This document shows positions 1 to 8,480 of a DNA stretch of 64,000 nucleotides, piece by piece. Numbering within the stretch: the first letter of the stretch is position 1; every line of letters starts with the position of its first letter. The stretch comes from Chitinophagaceae bacterium. GTDB taxonomy: Bacteria; Bacteroidota; Bacteroidia; Chitinophagales; Chitinophagaceae. The stretch spans positions 26,986 to 90,985 of the forward strand of contig SEAC01000018.1 in the NCBI GenBank assembly GCA_004173235.1. The letters run 5' to 3'. A program made the translations under genes and the position numbers. Under the pieces are notes generated by a model. The model was not told where the DNA came from, made no database searches, and was given only the letters and a program-made list of their open reading frames with translations.

Positions 1-22
1 CATTATCCCATTACTTTGCACT

Positions 23-1369
23 ATGCAACTCAGCTCCCTCACCGCCCTCTCTCCCATCGACGGCCGCTATCGGGGACAGGTGCAGCAACTGGCGGATTAT
101 TTTTCCGAATACGCGCTGATGAAATACCGCGTTAGAGTGGAGATCGCCTACCTGCTGTTTCTTGCCGAAAAGCGCTTCTTCAAACTTCCCGCCGCCGCCG
201 TGCGCCAGCTGCGCGCGGTGGAAAGCAATTTTGGACCAGAGGAAGCGGCACGTATCAAAGCCATCGAAGCAACAACCAACCACGACGTAAAAGCCGTGGA
301 GTATTTCCTCAAGGAAGAACTGGAGAAGGCCGGCGGTGCCGCGGCGCGCGAATGGGTGCACTTCGGGCTCACCTCGCAGGACATCAACAACACGGCCATC
401 CCGCTGTCGTGGAAAGAAGCGGTGGAATTCGAATACCTGCCTGCGCTGCTCAACCTCAACACCGAGCTGCGCCTGCTGGCCACGGAATGGAAGGCGGTGC
501 CGATGCTTGCACGCACACACGGCCAGCCTGCTTCGCCCACGCGGCTCGGCAAGGAACTGATGGTGTTCGTGGAGCGCATTCACAATGCCGTAGAACTACT
601 GTTGCAGATCCCCTTCACCGGTAAGTTTGGCGGTGCCACGGGCAACTTCAACGCGCACCAGGTGGCTTACCCGAAGAAAGACTGGATGGCCCTCGCCGAC
701 GAATTCGTGGAAGGAAGCCTCGGGCTGCAGCGCCAGCAATTCACCACGCAGATCGAACACTACGACAACCTCGCCGCGCAGTTCGACGCCATGCGCCGCA
801 TCAATACGATCCTGCTCGATCTGTGCCGCGACATCTGGAGTTACATCGCTTCGGACTATTTCAAGCAACGAACAAAGAAAGGAGAAGTAGGATCGTCGGC
901 GATGCCACATAAGGTGAACCCGATCGACTTTGAAAATGCCGAAGGCAACCTCGGCATCGCAAACGCACTGCTGGAGCACCTTTCGGCCAAGCTGCCCATC
1001 TCCCGCCTCCAGCGCGACCTTACCGACAGCACCGTGCTCCGCAACCTGGGTGTTCCGTTCGCACATACCATGCTTGCCTTCCGCTCTATTGAAAAAGGAC
1101 TGGCAAAGCTGGTGCTCAACGGAGAAAAGATCCGGCAGGACCTAGACGACAATTGGGCCGTGGTGGCCGAAGCGGTGCAAACGGTTCTGCGCCGCGAAAG
1201 CTACCCTAATCCGTACGAAGCGCTCAAGGAACTGACGCGCGGCAAAGGCCGCATCACCAAAGAAACGATGCACCGCTTCATCGACGGACTGCAGGTAAGC
1301 GCAACGCTTAAAAAGGAACTCAAGAAGATCACCCCGGAAAGCTACACGGGCGTGAACCCGGAATGGTGA
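23..1369 (+). CDS. purB: Adenylosuccinate lyase
   Basis: Cytosolic purine enzyme that cleaves SAICAR to AICAR and adenylosuccinate to AMP, releasing fumarate. The 448-residue length matches the E. coli-type PurB (about 456). The fumarase/aspartase superfamily signature SSAMPHKVNP is at residues 291-300 and carries the flexible catalytic serine loop. THGQPASPT and TSQDINNT, which line the active site, are also present. The ATG lies a few bases after TTACTTTG, which resembles the TAnnTTTG promoter element but is not a perfect match. The gene stands alone and converges with prfC across a 36-bp gap. Confidence 0.97.
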   Translation: MQLSSLTALSPIDGRYRGQVQQLADYFSEYALMKYRVRVEIAYLLFLAEKRFFKLPAAAVRQLRAVESNFGPEEAARIKAIEATTNHDVKAVEYFLKEELEKAGGAAAREWVHFGLTSQDINNTAIPLSWKEAVEFEYLPALLNLNTELRLLATEWKAVPMLARTHGQPASPTRLGKELMVFVERIHNAVELLLQIPFTGKFGGATGNFNAHQVAYPKKDWMALADEFVEGSLGLQRQQFTTQIEHYDNLAAQFDAMRRINTILLDLCRDIWSYIASDYFKQRTKKGEVGSSAMPHKVNPIDFENAEGNLGIANALLEHLSAKLPISRLQRDLTDSTVLRNLGVPFAHTMLAFRSIEKGLAKLVLNGEKIRQDLDDNWAVVAEAVQTVLRRESYPNPYEALKELTRGKGRITKETMHRFIDGLQVSATLKKELKKITPESYTGVNPEW

Positions 1370-1405
1370 GGACGTTGAGCCAGCTCACGGGTGACGGCTT
1401 ACGGG

Positions 1406-2995
1406 TCACGACTTATGCACCTCACTGGTAAAGTGAAACTCAATATCCGGGTTGTTTGTTCGCTCGGTGTTGAGGAACCATTCACTCTGTGCGAGGTAAA
1501 CCAGTTGACCGTCCTTGTCTTCCGCGATGTTGTTGTTTTTGAAACGAACGAATTCTTCGAGCTTCTTCGGGTCGTTGCTCGTGAGCCAGCAGGCTTTGTA
1601 ATAAGGAAGCGAGTTGAATACAACGGAAGCGCCGTACTCGTGGAGCAGGCGATACTGGATCACTTCAAACTGCAGTTCACCCACGCAGCCGATGATCTTT
1701 TTGTTGCCCCCAAACTGGGTGAACAACTGCGCCACACCTTCGTCGGTAAGCTGCAACAGGCCCTTCTCCAGCTGCTTCGTTTTCATCGGATCCTTGTTCA
1801 CTACTTCCTTGAATATCTCGGGCGAGAACGTAGGAATGCCGGTGAAAAAGAACTCTTCACCCTCGGTAAGCGTGTCGCCGATCTTAAAGCTGCCGGTATC
1901 AAACAGGCCCACTACATCGCCGGGATAGGCGTCATCCACTACGCTCTTTTCGCGCGCAAGGAACGTGTAAGGGTTGGAGAAGCGCACGTCTTTGTCGAGG
2001 CGCACGTGGTGAAAGTACTTGTTGCGCTCGAAGCGGCCCGAGCAAACGCGTAGGAATGCGATCCGGTCGCGGTGCTTGGGGTCGAGGTTGGCATGGATCT
2101 TAAAAATGAAGCCGCTGAACTTGTCTTCGCCAACAGCCAGGTGGCGCGTAGAGGTCTCGCGATCCTGCGGCGGCGGCGCAATGCGGATGAACGTATCGAG
2201 CATTTCTTTCACACCGAAGTTGTTCACCGCCGAACCGAAGAACACGGGTGCCACGTCGCCGCTGCGGTAGCTCTCCGGATCGAGCTCGCCGTAGACGCCG
2301 TCGATCAGCTCCACATCTTCACGCAGGGCGGCGGCATCGCGCTCGCCGAGGCTGCCGTCGAGCACGGGGTCGGCCAACTCGCTGATGGATATGGTCTCGT
2401 CGTCGGTGGCCTTTGTGTTGGCGGTAAACAGGCGGAGGCTCTTGTTGTGCAGGTCGTAAACGCCTTTGAAATCCTTACCCTGGTTGATCGGCCAGGTCAT
2501 TGGGTGAAGCGAGATCGAAAGCTCGTTCTCAATCTCTTCGAGGAGGTCGAAACGGTTCTTTCCATCGCGGTCGAGCTTGTTGATGAATACGATCACCGGC
2601 GTTTTCCGCATCCGGCACACCTGCATCAGGCGGCGCGTTTGCTCTTCCACGCCGTTTACGGAATCTACAACGAGGATAACGGAGTCTACAGCCGTAAGCG
2701 TTCGGAAGGTATCCTCGGCAAAGTCCTTGTGCCCCGGCGTATCGAGCAGGTTGATGAGCGTGTTCTTATACTCGAAGCTCATCACCGAAGTGGCCACCGA
2801 GATACCTCGCTGCCGCTCGATCTCCATAAAGTCGGAGGTCGCGGCCTTTTTGATCTTGTTGCTTTTTACAGCTCCCGCCACCTGGATGGCGCCTCCGAAT
2901 AGGAGGAATTTCTCCGTGAGGGTCGTTTTGCCGGCGTCGGGGTGCGATATGATGGCGAAGGTGCGCCGCTTCTGTATCTCGGACTGGTACTTCAT
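1406..2995 (-). CDS. prfC: Peptide chain release factor 3 (RF3)
   Basis: Translational GTPase that recycles RF1/RF2 from the ribosome after termination. At 529 residues it is the normal RF3 size. The G domain shows G1 SHPDAGKT at 17-24, G3 DTPGH at 85-89 and G4 NKLD at 139-142. The RF3-typical [12 protein letters not shown] switch I segment is near 61-72. Domain II and III sequences follow to a C-terminus that ends [13 protein letters not shown] perfect TAnnTTTG element sits 10 bp before the ATG. EF-G is excluded by the length and the RF3-specific switch sequence. Confidence 0.96.
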   Translation of the reverse strand: MKYQSEIQKRRTFAIISHPDAGKTTLTEKFLLFGGAIQVAGAVKSNKIKKAATSDFMEIERQRGISVATSVMSFEYKNTLINLLDTPGHKDFAEDTFRTLTAVDSVILVVDSVNGVEEQTRRLMQVCRMRKTPVIVFINKLDRDGKNRFDLLEEIENELSISLHPMTWPINQGKDFKGVYDLHNKSLRLFTANTKATDDETISISELADPVLDGSLGERDAAALREDVELIDGVYGELDPESYRSGDVAPVFFGSAVNNFGVKEMLDTFIRIAPPPQDRETSTRHLAVGEDKFSGFIFKIHANLDPKHRDRIAFLRVCSGRFERNKYFHHVRLDKDVRFSNPYTFLAREKSVVDDAYPGDVVGLFDTGSFKIGDTLTEGEEFFFTGIPTFSPEIFKEVVNKDPMKTKQLEKGLLQLTDEGVAQLFTQFGGNKKIIGCVGELQFEVIQYRLLHEYGASVVFNSLPYYKACWLTSNDPKKLEEFVRFKNNNIAEDKDGQLVYLAQSEWFLNTERTNNPDIEFHFTSEVHKS

Positions 2996-3005
2996 AACTG
3001 GGGCG

Positions 3006-3013
3006 CAAAGGTA
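3006..3013 (-). promoter_or_regulatory. -7 promoter element for prfC
   Basis: On the minus strand this reads TACCTTTG, a perfect match to the Bacteroidota TAnnTTTG consensus, 10 bp before the prfC start. Confidence 0.6.
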
Positions 3014-3184
3014 CTTTTAACTTGCTAGTTTAGCCCTGTCTTGTTTGAAACTGGGGCATAGGGAAATCTTCTTAACAAACCGTTGTCCCCAGAATGCGCT
3101 TGTTTTTCCGCAGCCCTGGACGTGCTTAAACGGCGGACAAAAGGGCATCATTTTTCGATTAGTAGGCGTGTAAAAGCTAACACC

Positions 3185-3388
3185 ATGGAACAACACCGCA
3201 ACCGGGACGAGCAGTCCCCCACTCAGAACGAGCAGCGCAACGGCCGCTCGGGAGCGCCTACCGGCTTTGAAGGAATGAATTTCGAAGAGCAGCGCGGAAC
3301 TTTCAAGAACAGCGATGGTGCCGGCGTGAGCTACACCCGCGAGCAGAGCCGACGCGAGCGGAACGGCCGCAGCGCCCCCGAAGAATAA
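3185..3388 (+). CDS. Small hydrophilic protein, unknown function (67 aa)
   Basis: A 67-residue, extremely hydrophilic protein rich in Q, N, R, E and G, with no hydrophobic core segment, signal peptide or membrane helix. It was not recognised as a known family. The composition (QNEQRNGRSG, REQSRRERNGR) suggests an intrinsically disordered protein, loosely like small stress proteins. The ATG at 3185 is preferred over the longer frame because the upstream residues are unrelated in composition, and a strong hairpin terminator follows about 60 bp after the stop. It lies alone between two minus-strand genes. Confidence 0.6.
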   Translation: MEQHRNRDEQSPTQNEQRNGRSGAPTGFEGMNFEEQRGTFKNSDGAGVSYTREQSRRERNGRSAPEE

Positions 3389-3451
3389 TTTTCTGTGTTC
3401 GCCTTTCCCCCAGATGTGTGTGAATTGGGTTTCGGGAAGGGCTTTAATAAG

Positions 3452-3485
3452 AATCCCTCGCTGTTGGCGAGGGATTTTCTTTTTG
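3452..3485 (+). terminator. Rho-independent terminator after the 67-aa gene
   Basis: Perfect 10-bp stem AATCCCTCGC / GCGAGGGATT with a TGTTG loop, followed by a T-rich tract. It serves the small plus-strand gene and sits just before the convergent end of the LolA-like gene. Confidence 0.85.
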
Positions 3486-3498
3486 AAAAGCTTATCGA

Positions 3499-4170
3499 TC
3501 AACGCAGATCCACCACTTCCACTCCCGGGAATTTAGCCTTGTTGAATACGAATTCCGCATCTGATGCTCCCGAGCTGGGCTTCAGGCTGGCAATGGTATA
3601 GCTGAAGCGGTTGCCGTCCTTGTTGAGGATGCGCGCGCTGTGAAATACTTTGTTGGTCTTGTCGATCCAGAGGTACACTTTGTGGTATGGACGCGTTTTG
3701 TTGGTCGGCGTCAGTTCGATCTCCTGAAGCACCTTTCCGCCCTCACGCTTTTCGCCGTTGAGCTTGTAGAGGAAATCCTTGTCGTAAAAGTTGGTGAAGA
3801 GCTTCTGCGGGGTAATCTCGCCCGTCGCGGCATCCACGTCCTTCACGGTCACTTCGTTGGCGCTCCGATCGAAGCTCCAGGTGGTCTTGCCATCGGAGAA
3901 GAGCTCCATACCCGGGATGGTCACATGGTACTTCGTGCCTTTCATGATCACGGTTCCTTTCTTTGTGGAAAGGGCCTTGCCCTGCGCGTTCTCGATCTTG
4001 TAGGTAAACGTTGCACTCGGGGCTCCGAACGTTCGGAAACGGGCGGAAACGGCATCGAGGATCTTTTTAGCCTCGGGGTCGCTGTTCACCGGATTGTTGG
4101 ACGAAACTTTCTGGGCGGTGGCTGCTATAAGGGCAGCCATTCCCACGATTAGGGTAGCGATTTTTTTCAT
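3499..4170 (-). CDS. LolA-like outer-membrane lipoprotein carrier protein
   Basis: Secreted 223-residue protein with an N-terminal signal peptide (MKKIATLIVGMAALIAATAQ). LolA-type pattern: a helix with DPEAKKILDAVSARFRTF, then alternating strands with GTVIMKGTKYHVTIPGMELFSDGKTTWSFDRSANEVTV, which matches the LolA core. LolA chaperones lipoproteins across the periplasm to the outer membrane. It lies downstream of ftsK in the same direction, an arrangement consistent with Bacteroidota genomes. The 305-bp gap to ftsK and its own promoter argue for separate transcription. The family call is firm; strict LolA function is inferred. Confidence 0.85.
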   Translation of the reverse strand: MKKIATLIVGMAALIAATAQKVSSNNPVNSDPEAKKILDAVSARFRTFGAPSATFTYKIENAQGKALSTKKGTVIMKGTKYHVTIPGMELFSDGKTTWSFDRSANEVTVKDVDAATGEITPQKLFTNFYDKDFLYKLNGEKREGGKVLQEIELTPTNKTRPYHKVYLWIDKTNKVFHSARILNKDGNRFSYTIASLKPSSGASDAEFVFNKAKFPGVEVVDLR

Positions 4171-4205
4171 AAATACTATGTGTCGTGCGTGTCTGGAAAT
4201 CAGGG

Positions 4206-4213
4206 CAAATATA
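4206..4213 (-). promoter_or_regulatory. -7 promoter element for the LolA-like gene
   Basis: TATATTTG on the minus strand, a perfect TAnnTTTG match, 35 bp before the start codon, so this mRNA would have a short leader. Confidence 0.55.
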
Positions 4214-4324
4214 GCCCATTAACGACCGCCCTAAGGCAAGGAGTATACCGGAGAAGCGTTGCAGGTAGCGGATTAACAGAGGTGTAACGAAGACTTTAAC
4301 GTCTATTAACGGAGGGAGGACGGA

Positions 4325-4466
4325 GGAAGGGAAGAGGGAGAATACTTGATTACTTGAGTACATGAGTAGTGAGATAGAGCGAGGCATTGTCCCCTTGGGA
4401 GAAGCTACCTCGCCCCTCATTTATTCATTTGATCAATTACTCAAGTAATCCCCTCTCTCCTCCCCA
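4325..4466. repeat. Degenerate inverted repeat between ftsK and the LolA-like gene
   Basis: The 305-bp gap contains two arms: ATTACTTGAGTA at 4349-4360 and its perfect complement at 4438-4449. They are flanked by a purine tract (4325-4340) and a pyrimidine tract (4450-4466) that also pair loosely. No gene was seen here. It could form a large stem-loop in the ftsK 3' region. Confidence 0.6.
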
Positions 4467-4475
4467 CTCGCCAAT

Positions 4476-7292
4476 CTACCCTAAAAGAGAAATGTGCTCC
4501 ATGAGTTCCGTTTCAGTTTTGAACAGCACCTCGCGCGCTTTCGAGCCCACGTTCGGGCCCACGATGCCGGCGCGTTCGAGCTGGTCCATCAGGCGGCCCG
4601 CACGGTTGTAACCGAGCTTCATCCTGCGCTGGAGCAGCGACGTTGAGCCCAGTTGGTTATGCACGATCAGCTTTGCCGCATCTTCAAAGAGCGGATCCTT
4701 TTCATTGGAGTCGAAATCACCGCCCTTTTCAAGTTCTTTCTCATCCACGTATTCGGGCAGCAGGAAGGCCTGGGGGTAGCCGCGCTGGTCGGCAATGAAG
4801 TCGTTGATGCGCTCCACCTCGGGCGTGTCTACGAAAGCGCACTGCAGGCGCACCAGTTCGCCGTTGTAGGAAATCAGCATATCGCCCTTGCCAATCAGCT
4901 GCTCGGCGCCACCCGTATCGAGGATGGTGCGCGAGTCGATCTTGGACGAAACCTTGAAAGCGATGCGTGCCGGGAAGTTGGCCTTGATGGTACCGGTAAT
5001 GATGTTCACCGAAGGGCGCTGTGTGGCGATGATCAGGTGGATGCCGATGGCTCGGGCCAGCTGCGCGAGGCGCGCGATGGGCATCTCCACCTCTTTACCC
5101 GCCGTCATGATGAGGTCGGCAAACTCGTCGATCACGAGCACGATGAACGGAAGGTATTGGTGGCCCTTTTGTGGGTTCAGTTTGCGCTTGGTGAACTTTT
5201 CGTTGTACTCTTTGATGTTGCGCGCGCCTGCTTCCTTGAGCAGGTCGTAGCGGTTGTCCATCTCGATGCAAAGTGCGTTGAGCGTGGCGATGACTTTTTT
5301 AGTATCGGTGATGATCGCTTCCTCCTCTCCCGGCAGCTTGGCCAGGAAGTGGTGCTCGATGTGGCGGTAAATGGAAAGCTCCACCTTCTTGGGGTCCACC
5401 AGCACGAACTTCAGTTGCGACGGGTGCTTCTTGTAAAGGAGCGACACGAGGATCGCGTTGAGGCCAACCGATTTACCCTGGCCCGTTGCACCGGCCATCA
5501 GCAGGTGGGGCATCGTTGCCAGGTCGGCCACGAACAGCTTGTTGTCGATCTTCTTGCCGATGGCGATCGGCAGCTGCATCGACGAATTGCGGAACTCGTC
5601 GGAGCCCAGCATCGTGCGCATGCTCACCACCGACTTCTTGTGGTTGGGCACCTCAATTCCAATGGTGCCGCGACCCGGGATGGGAGCGATGATGCGGATG
5701 CCCAGCGCCGCCAGCGAAAGGGCGATATCGTCTTCGAGGTTCTTGATGCGCGAGATGCGCACGCCGGGCGAAGGCACGATCTCGTAGAGCGTCACCGTAG
5801 GCCCGATGGTAGCTGATATCTTCTGGATACTGATGTCGTAGTTGCTCAGCGTGTTGATAATCTGGTTCTTGTTCAGTTCGAGCTCGGCCGGGTCGTGCTC
5901 CACTTTCTCGGAGCCGTGCACTTCCAGGAGGTCGATATGCGGGTGCTTGTAGTCGCGCAGGTCGAGTGCGGGATCGTAAGGCGGCAGGTCGCCGTAGCCT
6001 TTGCCTTCCTGCACCGTTTCGTGGTCCGGTTCGGGCTCCGGCTCTGCTTCTTTGATCTCAAGCTGGAAATTATCCGCCGGCATCACAATTGCCTTCGCGG
6101 GCGGTTCCGGTTCGGGTTCAGGTTCCGGCTTCGGCGGAAGCACCACAACGGAAGGCTTCGGTGGCGTTGCGTCGAGATCGTGGGTATGAAGAATGTCGGC
6201 GACGATCTCTCTTTCCTGCGGAAGGTCTTCTTCCATCGGGATCTCCGCTTCCTCTTCCGGCTCAACGGTTTCCTCGGGCAGTTCTTCACGCTCGATCACT
6301 TCGAACGGAACGCCGGAATACATATCGTTTACCGATGGCGTGAACTGCATACCGCCTTCTCCCTTGAGCATGTTCGGACGTTCAGGCTGCGGCTCGTCTT
6401 CGGGCTCCATAGCCTTTTCCAGGAACGGGGATGCGACGGTCAACTTCGCGCCGGACTCTTCTTCAACCGGCGATTCCGCTTCTTCCGCTTCCGGGTCTTG
6501 CAGAAACGGATCGGCGCTGAGGTCGGGCTGCAGCTGCGGCTTGCGCTCGGGCAGCTTGAAGCGGGGGTTGAATTGCCAGATGAGGTAAGAAGCGCCCACC
6601 ACGAACAGCAATGCGCCGGTGCCTGCGCCGCCGATGAAGCGGCCGAGCCAGTCGGAGATCATGTTGCCCACGCGGCCACCCCACGGAAAGTCGAAGCCCC
6701 CCTCGTAGTGCGCGGGCAGCACGAATGCGAAGGTGACGGATGCGATGAGCAGGCCGAACGTGATGTATTTGAGATTGCGCCAGATCGAAAAAACCTTGCG
6801 CTCGAACAGCAGGTTGATGCCCACCACGAAAAAGAACGTGCAGAACAGCAGCGACGAAACGCCGAAGCCGCGGTAGATGAAAAGGTGCGCCGTCCAGGCG
6901 CCGAGGCGGCCCAGCAGGTTGGATACTTTCACTTCGTCATCCACGAGAAACGACGCGGTGTTTTGCAGCACCTTGTCCTGGTCTTCCTTCCATGTAAAAA
7001 AGTAGGAAACGAATGCGATGAAGAGAAATACAGAGAGGAGGAGCGAAACGGTGCCGATGATCTTCCAAGTGCGCTCGTCGCGGGCGAGTTTTTTGAGGTC
7101 GAGACTTTCCTCGCGGTCCTTCTTGAATTTGCCGGAATCCTTTGCTGCTTCCTTTTCGGGGTCTTTGACCGATTTGGTGCGCGGCTTGCGCGCGGGCTTT
7201 GCCGGCGTCTCCTGGACTTCGGGGATTTCTGCAGGCACTTCTGGTTCAACCGCTGCAGGCGGTGGTGGTGGAGTTTTCAGCCGGTTCGCCAT
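4476..7292 (-). CDS. ftsK: DNA translocase FtsK/SpoIIIE
   Basis: Septal DNA pump that clears and aligns the chromosome dimer-resolution region at division. The 938-residue protein has a basic N-terminus, then about four membrane helices (roughly residues 75-245), then a long acidic Pro/Glu-rich linker (about 250-470). The translocase motor follows, with Walker A GATGQGKS at 601-608 and a Walker B DEFADL later. The C-terminal gamma domain (SLLQRRMKLGYNRAGRLMDQLERAGIVG) reads DNA polarity motifs. A TAnnTTTG element begins 4 bp before the ATG, so the transcript is probably leaderless or nearly so. Confidence 0.97.
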   Translation of the reverse strand: MANRLKTPPPPPAAVEPEVPAEIPEVQETPAKPARKPRTKSVKDPEKEAAKDSGKFKKDREESLDLKKLARDERTWKIIGTVSLLLSVFLFIAFVSYFFTWKEDQDKVLQNTASFLVDDEVKVSNLLGRLGAWTAHLFIYRGFGVSSLLFCTFFFVVGINLLFERKVFSIWRNLKYITFGLLIASVTFAFVLPAHYEGGFDFPWGGRVGNMISDWLGRFIGGAGTGALLFVVGASYLIWQFNPRFKLPERKPQLQPDLSADPFLQDPEAEEAESPVEEESGAKLTVASPFLEKAMEPEDEPQPERPNMLKGEGGMQFTPSVNDMYSGVPFEVIEREELPEETVEPEEEAEIPMEEDLPQEREIVADILHTHDLDATPPKPSVVVLPPKPEPEPEPEPPAKAIVMPADNFQLEIKEAEPEPEPDHETVQEGKGYGDLPPYDPALDLRDYKHPHIDLLEVHGSEKVEHDPAELELNKNQIINTLSNYDISIQKISATIGPTVTLYEIVPSPGVRISRIKNLEDDIALSLAALGIRIIAPIPGRGTIGIEVPNHKKSVVSMRTMLGSDEFRNSSMQLPIAIGKKIDNKLFVADLATMPHLLMAGATGQGKSVGLNAILVSLLYKKHPSQLKFVLVDPKKVELSIYRHIEHHFLAKLPGEEEAIITDTKKVIATLNALCIEMDNRYDLLKEAGARNIKEYNEKFTKRKLNPQKGHQYLPFIVLVIDEFADLIMTAGKEVEMPIARLAQLARAIGIHLIIATQRPSVNIITGTIKANFPARIAFKVSSKIDSRTILDTGGAEQLIGKGDMLISYNGELVRLQCAFVDTPEVERINDFIADQRGYPQAFLLPEYVDEKELEKGGDFDSNEKDPLFEDAAKLIVHNQLGSTSLLQRRMKLGYNRAGRLMDQLERAGIVGPNVGSKAREVLFKTETELMEHISLLG

Positions 7293-7296
7293 AGAA

Positions 7297-7304
7297 CAAA
7301 GATA
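7297..7304 (-). promoter_or_regulatory. -7 promoter element for ftsK
   Basis: TATCTTTG on the minus strand, a perfect consensus match ending 4 bp before the ftsK ATG. Confidence 0.6.
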
Positions 7305-7350
7305 ATCGCCCAGGCCGGATGGGTGGCGGTTTACGGCTAATATATTAAAT

Positions 7351-7737
7351 TTATCGGCGCAGCATTCCGATCAGGAGCGCGATCCAGCCGGCGATGAAAA
7401 AAAGGCCGCCGAACGGGGTTATGATGCCTACGCCGCTCAGCCCCACTTTATCCATTGCTTTCAACGAAGCCAGCAGGTAAAGCGAGCCGGAAAAAAGCAC
7501 GATTCCCGTAAGGAAGCACCACCCCGCCGCATTCATCGCGCCCGATGGCATCCGCTCATACAAGATGCCCACCAGCAGCAGTGCGAAAGCATGATACATC
7601 TGGTATTGTACCCCCGTTTGATAGGTTGCCACCACATCGGGGCCAACGAGTGTTTTCAGCTTGTGCGCTCCGAAAGCTCCGAGGATCACGCCGAGTGCGG
7701 CTAGTATGGCTCCGAGGGCGAGGAAGTTTTTGTGCAT
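7351..7737 (-). CDS. DUF423 family membrane protein
   Basis: A 128-residue integral membrane protein of the DUF423 (YgdD-like) family. It has four hydrophobic helices and the family signature GAFGAHKLK near the N-terminus, plus YQMYHAFALLLVG and SGSLYLLA. Function is unknown in the family. The start MHKNFLALG at 7737 was chosen over an upstream in-frame ATG because a perfect TAnnTTTG promoter lies at 7743-7750, between the two candidates. It sits between ftsK and aroK, all on the minus strand. Confidence 0.88.
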   Translation of the reverse strand: MHKNFLALGAILAALGVILGAFGAHKLKTLVGPDVVATYQTGVQYQMYHAFALLLVGILYERMPSGAMNAAGWCFLTGIVLFSGSLYLLASLKAMDKVGLSGVGIITPFGGLFFIAGWIALLIGMLRR

Positions 7738-7742
7738 GGCTG

Positions 7743-7750
7743 CAAATGTA
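7743..7750 (-). promoter_or_regulatory. -7 promoter element for the DUF423 gene
   Basis: TACATTTG on the minus strand, 5 bp before the ATG at 7737. It decides the choice of start. Confidence 0.6.
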
Positions 7751-7777
7751 ACCATCCGCCGTCATTGCGGGCGGCGC

Positions 7778-8347
7778 TCACACGTGGGCGATCTTATCCA
7801 TCAGGTAACGGAGCTGCAGATCGTCCGTTTCAACCGCAACGTCGGCCTGCTGGTAAAAGATGCGGCGGTCGCCGAATTTGCGGAAGATGTAGGCACGCAG
7901 CTGGTCTTCGCCCAGGTCGCGCACCAGAGGGCGTTTGTCGCGCTCGGTGAGCAAGCGCGCATGTAGGCAGTCGATGGAGCAATTGATCCAGATGGTGCGC
8001 CCCACCTGCTTCATATAATCGATGTTATTGTAGAAACACGGTGTGCCGCCGCCGGTGGCCATCACAAAAGACTCGTTGCCTTCCGCCAGCGCGTGCAGCG
8101 TGTCCCTCTCCAGCTTCCGGAAGTATTCTTCCCCTTCTTCGGCAAATATTTGGCTGATCGGTTTGCCGGCGGCTTCTTCAATCTTTTCGTCGAGGTCGAT
8201 GAAAGGCAGCCCGAGCGCGGGTGCCAGCTTGCGGCCCCAATAGGTTTTGCCGCAGCCCATAAAGCCGACGAGGAAAAGGCGAACGGCTCCCTGTCCCCCC
8301 AGGGGGGCACTTAGGTCTGATTTGTTGTTTTGTGCGTGCACATTCAT
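7778..8347 (-). CDS. aroK: Shikimate kinase
   Basis: Phosphorylates shikimate at the 3-hydroxyl with ATP, the fifth step toward chorismate. Walker A GFMGCGKT is at 28-35, the shikimate-binding DLDEKIE just after 50 and TGGGTP near 98. The RDKRPLV lid-region arginine is present. The 189 residues include about 20 extra N-terminal residues (MNVHAQNNKSDLSAPLGGQG) compared with typical AroK; no better internal ATG is visible. Its promoter element overlaps the terminator hairpin of the upstream acyl-CoA dehydrogenase gene. Confidence 0.93.
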   Translation of the reverse strand: MNVHAQNNKSDLSAPLGGQGAVRLFLVGFMGCGKTYWGRKLAPALGLPFIDLDEKIEEAAGKPISQIFAEEGEEYFRKLERDTLHALAEGNESFVMATGGGTPCFYNNIDYMKQVGRTIWINCSIDCLHARLLTERDKRPLVRDLGEDQLRAYIFRKFGDRRIFYQQADVAVETDDLQLRYLMDKIAHV

Positions 8348-8361
8348 AAGTACGTAGATCC

Positions 8362-8369
8362 CAAAAATA
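8362..8369 (-). promoter_or_regulatory. -7 promoter element for aroK
   Basis: TATTTTTG on the minus strand, a perfect TAnnTTTG match 14 bp before the aroK start. It is formed partly by the T-tract of the adjacent hairpin terminator. Confidence 0.45.
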
Positions 8370-8400
8370 AGGATGGCTCGCTTTGCGAGCCATCCTTATT
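8366..8400 (-). terminator. Terminator of the glutaryl-CoA dehydrogenase gene
   Basis: A perfect 16-bp stem (AATAAGGATGGCTCGC with its complement) and a TTT loop, followed on the minus strand by TTTTGG. It lies 81 bp after the stop of the upstream gene and immediately before the aroK start region. Confidence 0.85.
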
Positions 8401-8480
8401 TGAGTATCGGAAAAGTTCGTGACAAGAAGGTATGTATGACCTAACTGCCCCTTTGCGGTCCCGGAAGTTCGGGAAGGGGG

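Noticed and set aside
3017..3502. 161-codon minus-strand frame over the 67-aa gene
   Set aside because: It would read through the hairpin terminator and the prfC promoter region; the plus-strand gene has the better features.
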